Positions 51,777-60,133 of a DNA stretch of 64,000 nt are shown here, one piece after another. A program made the position numbers and the translations under genes. Position 1 is the first letter of the stretch; each line of letters opens with the position of its first letter. The DNA comes from an uncultured Clostridia bacterium. GTDB taxonomy: Bacteria > Bacillota > Clostridia > UMGS1810. Below the pieces are notes generated by a model. The model saw only the letters and a list, made by a program, of their open reading frames with translations. It searched no databases and was not told the DNA's origin. The DNA is taken from positions 1 through 64,000 of the forward strand of contig CAKSTI010000008.1 of assembly GCA_934500705.1 (NCBI GenBank), given 5' to 3'.

Positions 51777-54125
51777 ATGATGAAACTTTCAGAGGGATTT
51801 CTCGCCGGTTTTACGGACGAGAACGCAGCCAAAAAAGGAATTGAGCTGAAAATCGGCATTGCCGACAGCGTATCGGTTTTGCTGTGCTTTGCAATGGGAT
51901 ATTGCAGCATTTTCTCCGGTATGACGCCGCTCGGCCCGGCGGCGTATGCGGCGGTGTTTTCCGCAGGCAGATGGTATCTTTACCTTGCGGCGGCGGCACT
52001 CGGAATTATCAGGGCAAAGACGGATTTGTCGGCACTTGTGTATCTGGCGTCAATGGCGGTGTCCACACTTTTTATGGGATTTTTAAAGTCCGGCGCACGC
52101 ACTCTTACCCGTGCCGTTATCTCTGCGGTGAGCCTGTTTGCCGCACTGACTGTTTCCAACATAATCACGGGATTTTATATGTTTGACGCACTCTCGGCAT
52201 TTGCCGAAAGCGCAATATGCTTCGGGGCGGTGTTTATGTTCACCACGGCACTGCCCGTAATTTTAAACGGCAATGAGCGGCGCTACATATCGGACGTGGA
52301 GGCAATATCGGTAATATGCGTCTTTGCACTGCTTGTGCGGTGTATGGCGTCACTGCCGCTCGTATTCGGCATCAATCCGTCGGTCGTATGCGCAATAGTC
52401 CTGCTTATGGTCATAAACCTTGAAGGCGAAATTGCCTCAGGCGCCGCAATGGGAGTAATTCTCGGCATTGTGGCGGTGACGGACACGCAAAGTATGTGCT
52501 CGTCCGTGGGCGCATTTGCCATCGCATCGCTTTGCTCCGGCGTGCTTAAAAAGTTCGGCAAATGGGGCATAATTTTCGGCTTTACGTTTGCAAATGCGCT
52601 GTTTGCGGCATTTTTCCGTGAGGAAATTCTCCCGTTCGATATTTTCGAGGTGGTATGCGCATCTGTAATTTTTGCAGTCCTTCCGCAAAAAATCACCTCA
52701 TACATTTCGTCCTTCCCGGCAAAGACAGTCCACACCTCCGCCGACACCAACGTGACGCACGACAAACTGCAAACTATGATTTCCGAGAGATTAAAACGGC
52801 TCTCCTGCTCGTTTTCGTCGCTCGCATCATCGTATGAACGCTGTTTTGAAAACAGGACTATGTCCAAGCAGTACATAATCCGTATGCTCGACACCGCATC
52901 TTCCAAAATCTGCCCCGACTGCGGACTCAAATACAGTTGCTGGGAACGTGGCTACAAGGCAAGCTACGCCGCAATGCTGGATATGCTTAAAAAGGCGGAG
53001 GAAAAGGGCAGTCTTTCCGTCTCCGACATTCCCGAACCCTTTTCGTCCAAGTGCATCAAGTCCGACGGGTTTGTAAAGTCGTTTAACAGAATGTTTGAGG
53101 TGTACCGTGTGGAAAAACTGTGGCAAAAGCGGCTCAATGAGAGCCGTGCGCTCGTGTCAAATCAGCTTAGGGGCATAGGGTTTGCCATAGACCGTCTGGG
53201 TGCGGAGTTTTCGATGTGCGTGGACGTCCCGGCGGAAAAACAGCTCAAAACCGCCCTCGACCGTGAGGGAATACGCTGTGACGACATAGCGTTTTTCAAC
53301 GGGAGCGGAACGGACTTTTCGGCGGATATTTACTTTAAAAATTCACGCATAAGCAAAAAGGACGAGCAGACGATAAACGCCGTGGTTGCGGAGCTTACCG
53401 GCAAAACAACCTACCTTGCCCGTTCGCAGTATGTAAACTCCTGTCTTGTTCTCACCTTTAAGCCCTGCCTTGATTTTTGCATATCGACCGCCGTTGCCGC
53501 CGTTTGCCGCAGCGGTGAGGAAGTGAGCGGAGACAGTCACGTTATATGCGAAAACGCCTGCGGCGAAACCGTGTGCGCAATAAGCGACGGAATGGGCACG
53601 GGCGTCAGCGCATCACGTGAGAGCCTTGCCGCAACGGAGCTTTTGAGGGACTTCCTATCGTCAGGAATAGACGTGGAAACTTCTTTGGAACTTATCAATT
53701 CCTCGCTCCTGCTCCGCTCGTCAGGTGACAGCTTTGCCACAATGGACGTGTGCACCGCCCGTCTTTCCGACGGCGTTCTGAGCTTTTCCAAGAGCGGCGC
53801 CGCTCCGAGCTATATCAGGAACGAATACGGCATTTCAAAAATCGAGTCGGACTCTCTCCCGTTCGGCGTTTTGGAAACCGACAGCAATATTAAGACCGAG
53901 CTTTTTGCCGTGGAAAATTCCGCCGTTGTGCTTATGATGTCCGACGGCGTGTACGATGTCTTTGACCACGAAAAAGAGGACGGAATTATGAAAAAGTTTG
54001 AAAGTCTTGAAACGGTCAACCCCCAGATAATAGCCTCGGTAATGCTCAACACCGCCCTCGAACTCTCCGGCGGAAAGGCGGACGACGATATGACGGTGCT
54101 TGCACTGTCTGTGTGGAAAAATTAA
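51777..54125 (+). CDS. spoIIE: SpoIIE-type serine phosphatase, stage II sporulation protein E
   Basis: SpoIIE dephosphorylates SpoIIAA in the forespore and so releases sigma-F; it also binds FtsZ at the polar septum. The 782-residue protein has about ten membrane helices (30-320), a central regulatory region with a cysteine cluster (ICPDCGLKYSCWERG), and a C-terminal PP2C domain with VCAISDGMGTG, SFATMDVCTARLSDG, VLMMSDGVYDV and DDDMTVLAL. I chose the ATG at 51777, 7 bases after GGGAG. It has its own transcript between two terminators. It shows that the organism is a spore former or descends from one. Confidence 0.94.
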   Translation: MMKLSEGFLAGFTDENAAKKGIELKIGIADSVSVLLCFAMGYCSIFSGMTPLGPAAYAAVFSAGRWYLYLAAAALGIIRAKTDLSALVYLASMAVSTLFMGFLKSGARTLTRAVISAVSLFAALTVSNIITGFYMFDALSAFAESAICFGAVFMFTTALPVILNGNERRYISDVEAISVICVFALLVRCMASLPLVFGINPSVVCAIVLLMVINLEGEIASGAAMGVILGIVAVTDTQSMCSSVGAFAIASLCSGVLKKFGKWGIIFGFTFANALFAAFFREEILPFDIFEVVCASVIFAVLPQKITSYISSFPAKTVHTSADTNVTHDKLQTMISERLKRLSCSFSSLASSYERCFENRTMSKQYIIRMLDTASSKICPDCGLKYSCWERGYKASYAAMLDMLKKAEEKGSLSVSDIPEPFSSKCIKSDGFVKSFNRMFEVYRVEKLWQKRLNESRALVSNQLRGIGFAIDRLGAEFSMCVDVPAEKQLKTALDREGIRCDDIAFFNGSGTDFSADIYFKNSRISKKDEQTINAVVAELTGKTTYLARSQYVNSCLVLTFKPCLDFCISTAVAAVCRSGEEVSGDSHVICENACGETVCAISDGMGTGVSASRESLAATELLRDFLSSGIDVETSLELINSSLLLRSSGDSFATMDVCTARLSDGVLSFSKSGAAPSYIRNEYGISKIESDSLPFGVLETDSNIKTELFAVENSAVVLMMSDGVYDVFDHEKEDGIMKKFESLETVNPQIIASVMLNTALELSGGKADDDMTVLALSVWKN

Positions 54126-54130
54126 AAAAA

Positions 54131-54163
54131 TTCGGAATGGCCCGCACCATTCCGAGTTTTTTT
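54131..54163 (+). terminator. terminator after spoIIE
   Basis: CGGAATGG and CCATTCCG (54133-54154) form an 8-bp stem with a 6-base loop, followed by AG and seven T residues. Confidence 0.85.
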
Positions 54164-54198
54164 ATACCTTTATATCGTAGTAAATTCTGCCTTCCTCT

Positions 54199-54615
54199 TT
54201 AAACTGCGCTCCACATAACCTCCGGCTCTCTCTGAAACTTACATCGGCACTCGTAGTAGCCGTAACGGTGAACAAATTTCGGCTCCTCCAAAACGCCTAA
54301 CGGCCAAAACTCACTTTGACCCCACGGGCTGTCCGTGCCGCCCTTTGGAATGTCAAAGGAATTGGAACCGGTCTGCAACCGGGGCGACACGTAGCAACCG
54401 TTTCTCTCTGTTCTGTGCAGTTCTATGTGACTGTTCCCGTCCAAAACCACGCCATTGTCCGTGTAGGCGTCAAACGGCTCTCCCCAAAAATTCAACCTGA
54501 ACCCCCATTTGGAAGTATCAAGCTCCGTTCCGTCAAATTCATCGTGCCATACAAGCCGCCAATCGCCGTCGGGCAAATAACTCGGCTCGTGATTTTTTAC
54601 TTCAAATTTTTTCAT
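54199..54615 (-). pseudogene. truncated family-16 glycoside hydrolase remnant
   Basis: The 138-residue ORF starts well (CAGGGAGAAA before the ATG at 54615) and matches the N-terminal part of GH16 laminarinase-like proteins: WRLVWHDEFDGTELDTSKW, LDGNSHIELHRTE, SPRLQTGS, and YGYYECRCKFQREPE. GH16 proteins are normally over 230 residues; the catalytic ExDxxE region and second half are missing. Just past the stop, another frame reads EEGRIYYDIKV and stop, which looks like a GH16 C-terminal strand. An internal deletion is the simplest explanation. There is no signal peptide in this start. Confidence 0.7.
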
Positions 54616-54696
54616 ATCAATTTCTCCCTGTGTGTATAATTCTACCACAAGAAATATGATGTGTATTATAAAATCTTACTTATTTTTTTAAAGATA

Positions 54697-55200
54697 TTAA
54701 TCACTCATAATTCCAAATCGCTTAACCGCATACTGTGCGCACAGACCCGTAAATGTACCCGTAACGCAGGCGCACGCAGTCATAACAAATCCGTAATACA
54801 GAACGGGCGCACCGCCGATGAGGAAGTATCCCACGGCAAGCTGGCCAATGTTATGGAAAATTGCACCGATAACTCCAAGCGCCCATATTTTGTCCTCTCC
54901 GAAGCGGCTTTTTAAAAGCACGGTCACGGCGTAACAGCACATACCTCCGCAAAAACTGTATAAAAACGACACCGCCTGACCGGCAAAAATCGAGGACAGC
55001 ACAATGCGCACCGCAAGCACAAAAAGCGCCGCACGGCTCCCCAGAATATACACCGCCGCAAGCGTTACCGTGTTTGCAAGACCGAGCCTTGCCCCCGGAA
55101 CGGGAACAAGGGGCGGCAATAACGACTCAATAACATATATAATAAGTGACACTGCGGCAAAGAGCGCACAGCGCACCGTCATTTTTGTATTAACCGACAA
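54697..55200 (-). CDS. Gx transporter family membrane protein
   Basis: The 167-residue protein is a five- or six-helix membrane protein with Gly/Ala-rich helices and motifs ALFAAVSLIIYVIESLLPP, GARLGLANTVTL and IFHNIGQLAVGYFLIG. These are typical of the Gx transporter (heptaprenyl-diphosphate-synthase-subunit-I-like) family. I chose the TTG at 55200, 9 bases after GGAGG; the ATG at 55182 is an alternative. The start overlaps the end of the NusG-II protein gene by 11 bases. The pair is common in Clostridia. It may import a small molecule; the substrate is unknown. Confidence 0.85.
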   Translation of the reverse strand: MSVNTKMTVRCALFAAVSLIIYVIESLLPPLVPVPGARLGLANTVTLAAVYILGSRAALFVLAVRIVLSSIFAGQAVSFLYSFCGGMCCYAVTVLLKSRFGEDKIWALGVIGAIFHNIGQLAVGYFLIGGAPVLYYGFVMTACACVTGTFTGLCAQYAVKRFGIMSD

Positions 55201-55549
55201 CGGCGTCCACCTCCGCTTTCTCTCCCGTAAGATATACGGACACACGGTTTGGCAGGCATATTACCGACTGCCCCGCCTTTGTTATCCTGCCCTGCCCTAC
55301 GCAGAGCCTGTCCGGGCAGTCCGCCTCTTTAATGCACACGCCGTCACTTGTCACGGACACGACGCAGCCGCCGACATCAATCTCTGTCGGCTCGCCAATT
55401 TCGTCAAGCCTTGCATTATAGACCTCTTTGCCATCTTTGCAGACGGTGACGGTAAGATTACCGCTGCTGCCGCCGGACATCAAAACCGCACCGAGAACCG
55501 AGAGGGCAAAAACGGCGACTACCGCCGCAATTAAAAACCGATTACCCAT
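55190..55549 (-). CDS. NusG domain II-containing extracytoplasmic protein
   Basis: The 119-residue protein has one N-terminal helix (4-24) and a small beta domain with the signature ADCPDRLCVGQGRITKAG and SVICLPNRV. This is the NusG-domain-II family, unrelated in function to the transcription factor. The two cysteines of CPDRLC are conserved. It overlaps dusB by 8 bases and the Gx transporter by 11, so all three are co-transcribed. Its job is unknown; pairing with the transporter suggests a substrate-binding or redox accessory role. Confidence 0.88.
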   Translation of the reverse strand: MGNRFLIAAVVAVFALSVLGAVLMSGGSSGNLTVTVCKDGKEVYNARLDEIGEPTEIDVGGCVVSVTSDGVCIKEADCPDRLCVGQGRITKAGQSVICLPNRVSVYLTGEKAEVDAVVG

Positions 55550-56510
55550 TTTTTAAAAACTCCGAATAATTATTAAGCAAATCCAAGAGGGCGTCAAGGC
55601 TCTCTGTTTTGCACACGCCGTTTCTCACGGCAGCGCTGTCCGGCAGACTCTTTATGTACCAGGCAACGTGCTTTCTCGCCTCACGGATTCCTATGTACTC
55701 GCCCTTTTGATTACAGAGCATATTAATCTGCTTTTTAAGCGTATTCATTTTCTCGTCAACCGTAGGCGGCGGACAGGTTTTGCCGTCCCTTAAAAGTGTG
55801 AGAACCTCACGGAAGATAAACGGATTTCCACGTGCCCCTCTGCCAATCATCACGGCGTCACAGCCGGTGGTGTCGAGCATACGCTTGGCATCGGCGGCGC
55901 AGTTTATGTCGCCGTTGCCTATGACGGGGATTGAAACGGCTTTCTTAACATCGGCAATTATGTTCCAGTCGGAGTGTCCGCTGTAATACATTTTTCTTGT
56001 CCTGGGGTGCACGGCTATTGCCGCCGCACCGTTTTGCTCAATGGTCTTTGCTATCCTTTCCACGTCTGCCACCTCGTCAAATCCGCTGCGGATTTTGCAC
56101 GTTACGGGCACGCCTGCCGCATCGGACACGGCACGGACAATTCTGCCGATTAGTCCGACATCTTTTAAAAGCGAACTGCCGTCGCCGTTGTTTGCAACCT
56201 TGGGAGCCGGACAGCCCATATTTATGTCAACAATCTTTGCGCCCGTTGCAAGCGCCTTTTGCGCACCCTCCGCCATAACAGCCGGGTCACTGCCGAAAAT
56301 CTGAACGCAGAGCGGCGCCTCGGCATCGCTTGTTTTGAGCAGCTCCGCCGTCTTTTTATCGCCGTAGTGCAGAGCCTTTGCGCTGACCATCTCGCTGTAT
56401 ACCAGTCCTGCGCCGAAACCTTTGCACACAACACGAAAAGGCAGGTCTGTAACCCCTGCCATCGGTGCGAGAAAAACGTTATTTTCAAGTTTAACGTTTC
56501 CTATATTCAT
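55542..56510 (-). CDS. dusB: tRNA-dihydrouridine synthase, DusB type
   Basis: Dus enzymes reduce uridine to dihydrouridine in tRNA using FMN and NADPH. The 322-residue protein has FLAPMAGVTDLPFR at the start, the catalytic cysteine in DINMGCPAPKV (C100), HPRTRKMYYSGHSDW and GNGDINCAADA, with VMIGRGARGNPFIF near the end of the barrel. The ATG at 56510 is preceded by GAGAGGG. A longer start at 56612 would run through the nrdR end. It follows the nrdR stop by one base. Confidence 0.95.
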   Translation of the reverse strand: MNIGNVKLENNVFLAPMAGVTDLPFRVVCKGFGAGLVYSEMVSAKALHYGDKKTAELLKTSDAEAPLCVQIFGSDPAVMAEGAQKALATGAKIVDINMGCPAPKVANNGDGSSLLKDVGLIGRIVRAVSDAAGVPVTCKIRSGFDEVADVERIAKTIEQNGAAAIAVHPRTRKMYYSGHSDWNIIADVKKAVSIPVIGNGDINCAADAKRMLDTTGCDAVMIGRGARGNPFIFREVLTLLRDGKTCPPPTVDEKMNTLKKQINMLCNQKGEYIGIREARKHVAWYIKSLPDSAAVRNGVCKTESLDALLDLLNNYSEFLKNG

Positions 56511-56511
56511 A

Positions 56512-56976
56512 TTATTCCCTCTCTCTGAGGTGCAGCATCTGGTTAAGCTCGTCCAAAAATGTGTTGACGTCCTTGAACTCACGGTAAACCGATGCAAAGC
56601 GAACGTATGCAATGTCGTTTAAGTCCTTTAACTTTTCCATTACTAGCTCGCCTATGCGTGTTGACGGAACCTCACGGTCTATCATATTGTTAAGCGCCGC
56701 CTCGATTTCGAGCACCGTACGCTCAATCTCGGTAAAGGTAACCGGCGTTTTTTCGCACGCACGAAGTATGCCGTTCATCAGCTTTTGGCGGTTGTAGACT
56801 TGGCGTTTGCCGTCCTTCTTTATAACAACAAGCGGAACGGACTCAACCTGTTCGTAAGTGGTAAACCTTCTGCCGCAGCTCAGGCACTCCCGGCGGCGGC
56901 GAATGGAAACATAGTCGTCAACGGGACGGGTATCTATGACTTTACTTTCAAAGTATTCACAATAGGGACATTTCAT
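56512..56976 (-). CDS. nrdR: transcriptional repressor NrdR
   Basis: NrdR represses ribonucleotide reductase genes and senses dATP/ATP. The 154-residue protein has the zinc ribbon with C3, C6, C31 and C34 (MKCPYCEYFESKVIDTRP, RRRECLSCGRRFTTYE) and the ATP-cone domain (VIKKDGKRQVYNRQKLMNGI). Length is typical. No nrd gene is in the window. It heads the nrdR-dusB-NusG-Gx run and is separated from ftsZ by a terminator. Confidence 0.97.
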   Translation of the reverse strand: MKCPYCEYFESKVIDTRPVDDYVSIRRRRECLSCGRRFTTYEQVESVPLVVIKKDGKRQVYNRQKLMNGILRACEKTPVTFTEIERTVLEIEAALNNMIDREVPSTRIGELVMEKLKDLNDIAYVRFASVYREFKDVNTFLDELNQMLHLRERE

Positions 56977-57045
56977 AGAGCATATTTCCTTTCAAAAACG
57001 AAAACGGGGAGGCGAAAACGCACGTCGGCACGCCGCCTGTCCCCG

Positions 57046-57073
57046 AAAAAGGCGGTATCAACCGCACCGCCTT
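57046..57073 (-). terminator. ftsZ terminator
   Basis: AAGGCGGT and ACCGCCTT (57049-57073) form the stem; the minus strand continues with TTT. A second hairpin (CGGGGA...TCCCCG, about 57005-57045) lies beyond it. Confidence 0.7.
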
Positions 57074-57086
57074 GTCTGCACCGACA

Positions 57087-58184
57087 TCAGTCAATCGGTC
57101 TGTTTAAAAATGTGGGGATTACCACATCGTCAACGTCAAACTTTGAGCCTGAACCCATTGCACCGAAAAGCGATGACGCCTCGTTGGTTGCGCCGGCATT
57201 CTCCTCTTTCTTTTCGCTTGTTCCCTCAAATCCCGTTGCAACAACGGTGATGACGATTTCGTCACCGAGAGATGCGTCAACAGATGTACCGAATATAATC
57301 TCGGCATCGGGAGATACGAGCTGATGAACAAGCTCGGAAGCCTGTTCTATCTCAAACAGTTCGAGTCCGTCGCTGCCGGCAATGTTAAGCACTACCTTTG
57401 TTGCGCCGTCTATGGTGGTTTCGAGCAGCGGACTGTTGATTGCCGCCTTTACCGCAGCCTCGGCTCTGTTCTCGCCGGAGGCTCTGCCTATGCCCATATG
57501 GCACACGCCGGTGTTTCTCATAACAGACTGAATATCCGCAAAGTCAAGGTTTATGTAACCCGGTGAGGTTATCAAATCGGATATTCCCTTTACGCCCTGA
57601 CTCAAAACATCGTCAGCCATTTTAAATGCTTCCTGCATAGTGGTCTTTTTGTCGCAGATTTCAAGAAGCTTGTCGTTGGGGATAACAACCAAAGCGTCAA
57701 CGTTATCTTTAAGGTTGTTGATGCCCTCCTCTGCCTGCGTCATTCTCTTTTTGCCCTCAAAGCGGAACGGCTTTGTAACAACGCCGACGGTAAGAATACC
57801 CATCTCCTTGGCGATGGACGCAACTACCGGAGCCGCACCCGTACCTGTGCCGCCGCCCATACCTGCGGTTACAAAAACCATATTGGAGTCCTGAATGGTC
57901 TGCTTGATTTCGTCACGGCTCTCCTCCGCCGCCTTTTGACCTATCTCGGGTCTTGCGCCTGCGCCGAGGCCTTTGGTGAGCTTTTCGCCAATCTGAATTT
58001 TAGCGCCGGCTTTGGAACCGTTTGAACCAAAGAGCACCTGCTTGTCTGTATTTACTGCGATAAACTCGACGCCCGAAAGTCCGTCGTCAATCATACGGTT
58101 GACTGCGTTGTTTCCGCCGCCGCCTACGCCTATAACCTTCATATTTGCACCGATTACTTCATTTGTGCTATCAAATTCCAACAC
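57087..58184 (-). CDS. ftsZ: cell division GTPase FtsZ
   Basis: FtsZ polymerises into the Z ring. The 365-residue protein has the nucleotide-binding VIGVGGGGNNAVNRM, the tubulin signature GGGTGTG (110-116), the T7 loop NLDFADIQSV, and a C-terminal tail ending in VVIPTFLNRPID, the peptide that binds FtsA/SepF. GTG at 58184 is preferred, 8 bases after AGGAGG. ftsA is absent beside it. It has its own promoter at 58230-58258 in addition to possible read-through from the dcw genes. Confidence 0.98.
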   Translation of the reverse strand: MLEFDSTNEVIGANMKVIGVGGGGNNAVNRMIDDGLSGVEFIAVNTDKQVLFGSNGSKAGAKIQIGEKLTKGLGAGARPEIGQKAAEESRDEIKQTIQDSNMVFVTAGMGGGTGTGAAPVVASIAKEMGILTVGVVTKPFRFEGKKRMTQAEEGINNLKDNVDALVVIPNDKLLEICDKKTTMQEAFKMADDVLSQGVKGISDLITSPGYINLDFADIQSVMRNTGVCHMGIGRASGENRAEAAVKAAINSPLLETTIDGATKVVLNIAGSDGLELFEIEQASELVHQLVSPDAEIIFGTSVDASLGDEIVITVVATGFEGTSEKKEENAGATNEASSLFGAMGSGSKFDVDDVVIPTFLNRPID

Positions 58185-58229
58185 GAATTATTCCTCCTCT
58201 GTAATCACATCGAATACATTATAGTACTT

Positions 58230-58258
58230 ATTATAACATATTGAATTTAAAATTCCAA
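58230..58258 (-). promoter_or_regulatory. ftsZ promoter
   Basis: On the minus strand TTGGAA (58258-58253), 17 bases and TATAAT (58235-58230). A second TATAAT occurs about 12 bases downstream on the same strand. Confidence 0.65.
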
Positions 58259-58287
58259 TACCTTTTTGTAAATTTTTTAAGAATTTT

Positions 58288-58641
58288 TTAACATTTTTTT
58301 AACTTTTTCTTCAATTTTTTTAAATAAAACCTCCTCACAAATGAGAAATTGCCGAATATACGCATAGTAAATACCACCATTACCGCAAGGTACAGGTCAA
58401 TATCCAGCTTCTTTCCCACGAAAACCATAATTGCCGCAATTACGGAATTTCCGAAAAAGCCGCTTACAAACACCAGCGGGTCAAACTTGTCCGCCAGGAG
58501 CGACTTGTACGCACCCATAACGGAATCAAACGCCGCTATTATCAAAACCGCCGCATATGTGCTCATAGCCGCCGGGATATACAAATCGAAGGCTATGGCG
58601 CACAGCACGCCGAGAATTGCCGAAATAACAATCATTATCAT
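58288..58641 (-). CDS. sbp: small basic family membrane protein (DUF1290, Sbp)
   Basis: The 117-residue protein has three or four membrane helices and a strongly basic tail (RRFYLKKLKKKLKK). GFFGNSVIAAIMVFVGKKLDIDLYLAV matches the DUF1290 small-basic-protein family that lies between divIB and ftsZ in many Firmicutes. Its ribosome site GGAG lies inside the end of the DUF881 gene. Function is unknown; conserved placement suggests an envelope or division role. Confidence 0.9.
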   Translation of the reverse strand: MIMIVISAILGVLCAIAFDLYIPAAMSTYAAVLIIAAFDSVMGAYKSLLADKFDPLVFVSGFFGNSVIAAIMVFVGKKLDIDLYLAVMVVFTMRIFGNFSFVRRFYLKKLKKKLKKC

Positions 58642-58646
58642 AACAT

Positions 58647-59372
58647 CTACTCCGTAACCGTTTCGGCGTGTCTGAAACTGAGTGTACCGCCGAACTTTCC
58701 TATGTTAATTTTTGACATTTTTGTAACATTTACTTCTATTTTATATAGTCTTAACACGTCGATTACTCCGCCACGGATATTAAGTCCGCTCTCCAAGGTG
58801 GACGAGTCGCCGATGGCCTTTATCTCAAACGGCGGAGCACAGCGCTTGTTGTTGACAAGAATTGTATTGCCCACACAGCGGATTGAACTTGTGGAAACTA
58901 TCCTCTCGGAATTTATGCTCACAGCCTCCGCCCCTGCGGCGCAAAGCTCGTTTACAATGTCCCTCAAATCGCTGTCGTGCACAATGTATGCACTGTTGTC
59001 CTCGTCGGACGGCGAGGGCGCCTTGCTGTCGGATATGGTAACTGTCACCCCGCTGCCGGAAACATCGGTAAGACCTGCCATCATTCGGGCGTTGTCAAGC
59101 TCCTTTTTGAGTGCGTTGGAGCCGTCGCTGCTCTTTGCCGCCTCACTGCGGTACGCCTCGATGTCGGTGGTGAGCTGCATATTTTCGAGTTTTAAGTCTA
59201 TTATCTCTTTGTTTGCGTTAATCAGTTGGTTCTGCAAGTCGTCATTGCGCTTTGCCCGATCCGATTGCAAGCTGTTGTTCTTGGTTACGCTCTTGTATTG
59301 GAGAGTGACCGCAAAGCAGAGTACAAAGCATACGAAGGCAACGAGTATCTGCACTTTTTTCTTAAAAAGCAA
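58647..59372 (-). CDS. DUF881 membrane-anchored protein
   Basis: The 241-residue protein has one N-terminal helix (about 8-26), a coiled coil (about 40-90) and a C-terminal DUF881 domain with the segments SGVTVTISDSK, DLRDIVNELCAAGAEAVSINSERI and EIKAIGD. TTG at 59372 is chosen because GGGGG lies 9 bases before it. DUF881 genes sit beside divIB, sbp and ftsZ in Firmicutes (ylxW/ylxX region). Its role is not defined. Confidence 0.88.
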   Translation of the reverse strand: MLFKKKVQILVAFVCFVLCFAVTLQYKSVTKNNSLQSDRAKRNDDLQNQLINANKEIIDLKLENMQLTTDIEAYRSEAAKSSDGSNALKKELDNARMMAGLTDVSGSGVTVTISDSKAPSPSDEDNSAYIVHDSDLRDIVNELCAAGAEAVSINSERIVSTSSIRCVGNTILVNNKRCAPPFEIKAIGDSSTLESGLNIRGGVIDVLRLYKIEVNVTKMSKINIGKFGGTLSFRHAETVTE

Positions 59373-59374
59373 GC

Positions 59375-60133
59375 TCAGTTACCCCCCTTGTAAATTACGT
59401 TATCGGTGTCGGAGAGGTCTATCTCCCCTCCCCTTACATCGTCCAAACTTTTGAGAACTTCCTTTAAATAGGAAAACTTGTAGTCAATCTTTTCGGCGGA
59501 ACCGAGCTGAACAACGGTTGCGCTGTTTAGCGTAAAGCTGAGTTTATTTACGTCGGAAACATCGATTTTTTCCGTTGACGAGATAAGTCCTGCCGATTTG
59601 AGCGAGGCAAGAATTTTCTTTAACGCCTTTGCCTTATTTTCCTTTGCGGCGGTGAGGACTTCTCCCTTGTCAAAGGTTTTGAGCGCCATACCGCTGATTA
59701 CGGGTTTATCCGCCTTTTTCTGTGACGCCTTTGAGATGCTTATTACTTTAAGCTCCGAGTCAATGCCGACGTAATTACCGGCAAAGAGCACGTACGCCTC
59801 CTCGGTGCACTCGGTAACGTCTATGACTATCTTAGAGGGAAAACGGCGCTTTACGTCGGCGCTCTCCACGTGACCGAGCGAGGCAACGCTGCGTTCCGCC
59901 TTGGCGGTGTTTATCATAAACACGTTTTCGCCGCTCTTGATGCCCGACGCTCTTATGACAGAATCGGTATCGAGCACACGGTTGCCCTCGACGGTTATTG
60001 CGCTTATGCCGAACAGCGGTGTGAAAAGGCACACCGACACGAGCGCAAAAACCGAGACGGAGAGCATTATAATTCTGCGCCTTTTAAGCCTTTTTGCAAC
60101 TACGGACTTTTTTGTTTTTTTATCTTCTGTCAC
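59375..60133 (-). CDS. ftsQ: cell division protein FtsQ/DivIB
   Basis: FtsQ/DivIB is a bitopic divisome protein that stabilises FtsL/FtsB. The 252-residue protein has a Lys/Arg-rich cytoplasmic tail, one membrane helix (about 20-40), a POTRA domain (ISAITVEGNRVLDTDSVIRAS) and a beta domain. I chose the GTG at 60133, 10 bases after AGAGAGG. An ATG at 60184 is possible but lies deep in murA. The gene overlaps the end of murA by 14 bases. Confidence 0.85.
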   Translation of the reverse strand: MTEDKKTKKSVVAKRLKRRRIIMLSVSVFALVSVCLFTPLFGISAITVEGNRVLDTDSVIRASGIKSGENVFMINTAKAERSVASLGHVESADVKRRFPSKIVIDVTECTEEAYVLFAGNYVGIDSELKVISISKASQKKADKPVISGMALKTFDKGEVLTAAKENKAKALKKILASLKSAGLISSTEKIDVSDVNKLSFTLNSATVVQLGSAEKIDYKFSYLKEVLKSLDDVRGGEIDLSDTDNVIYKGGN

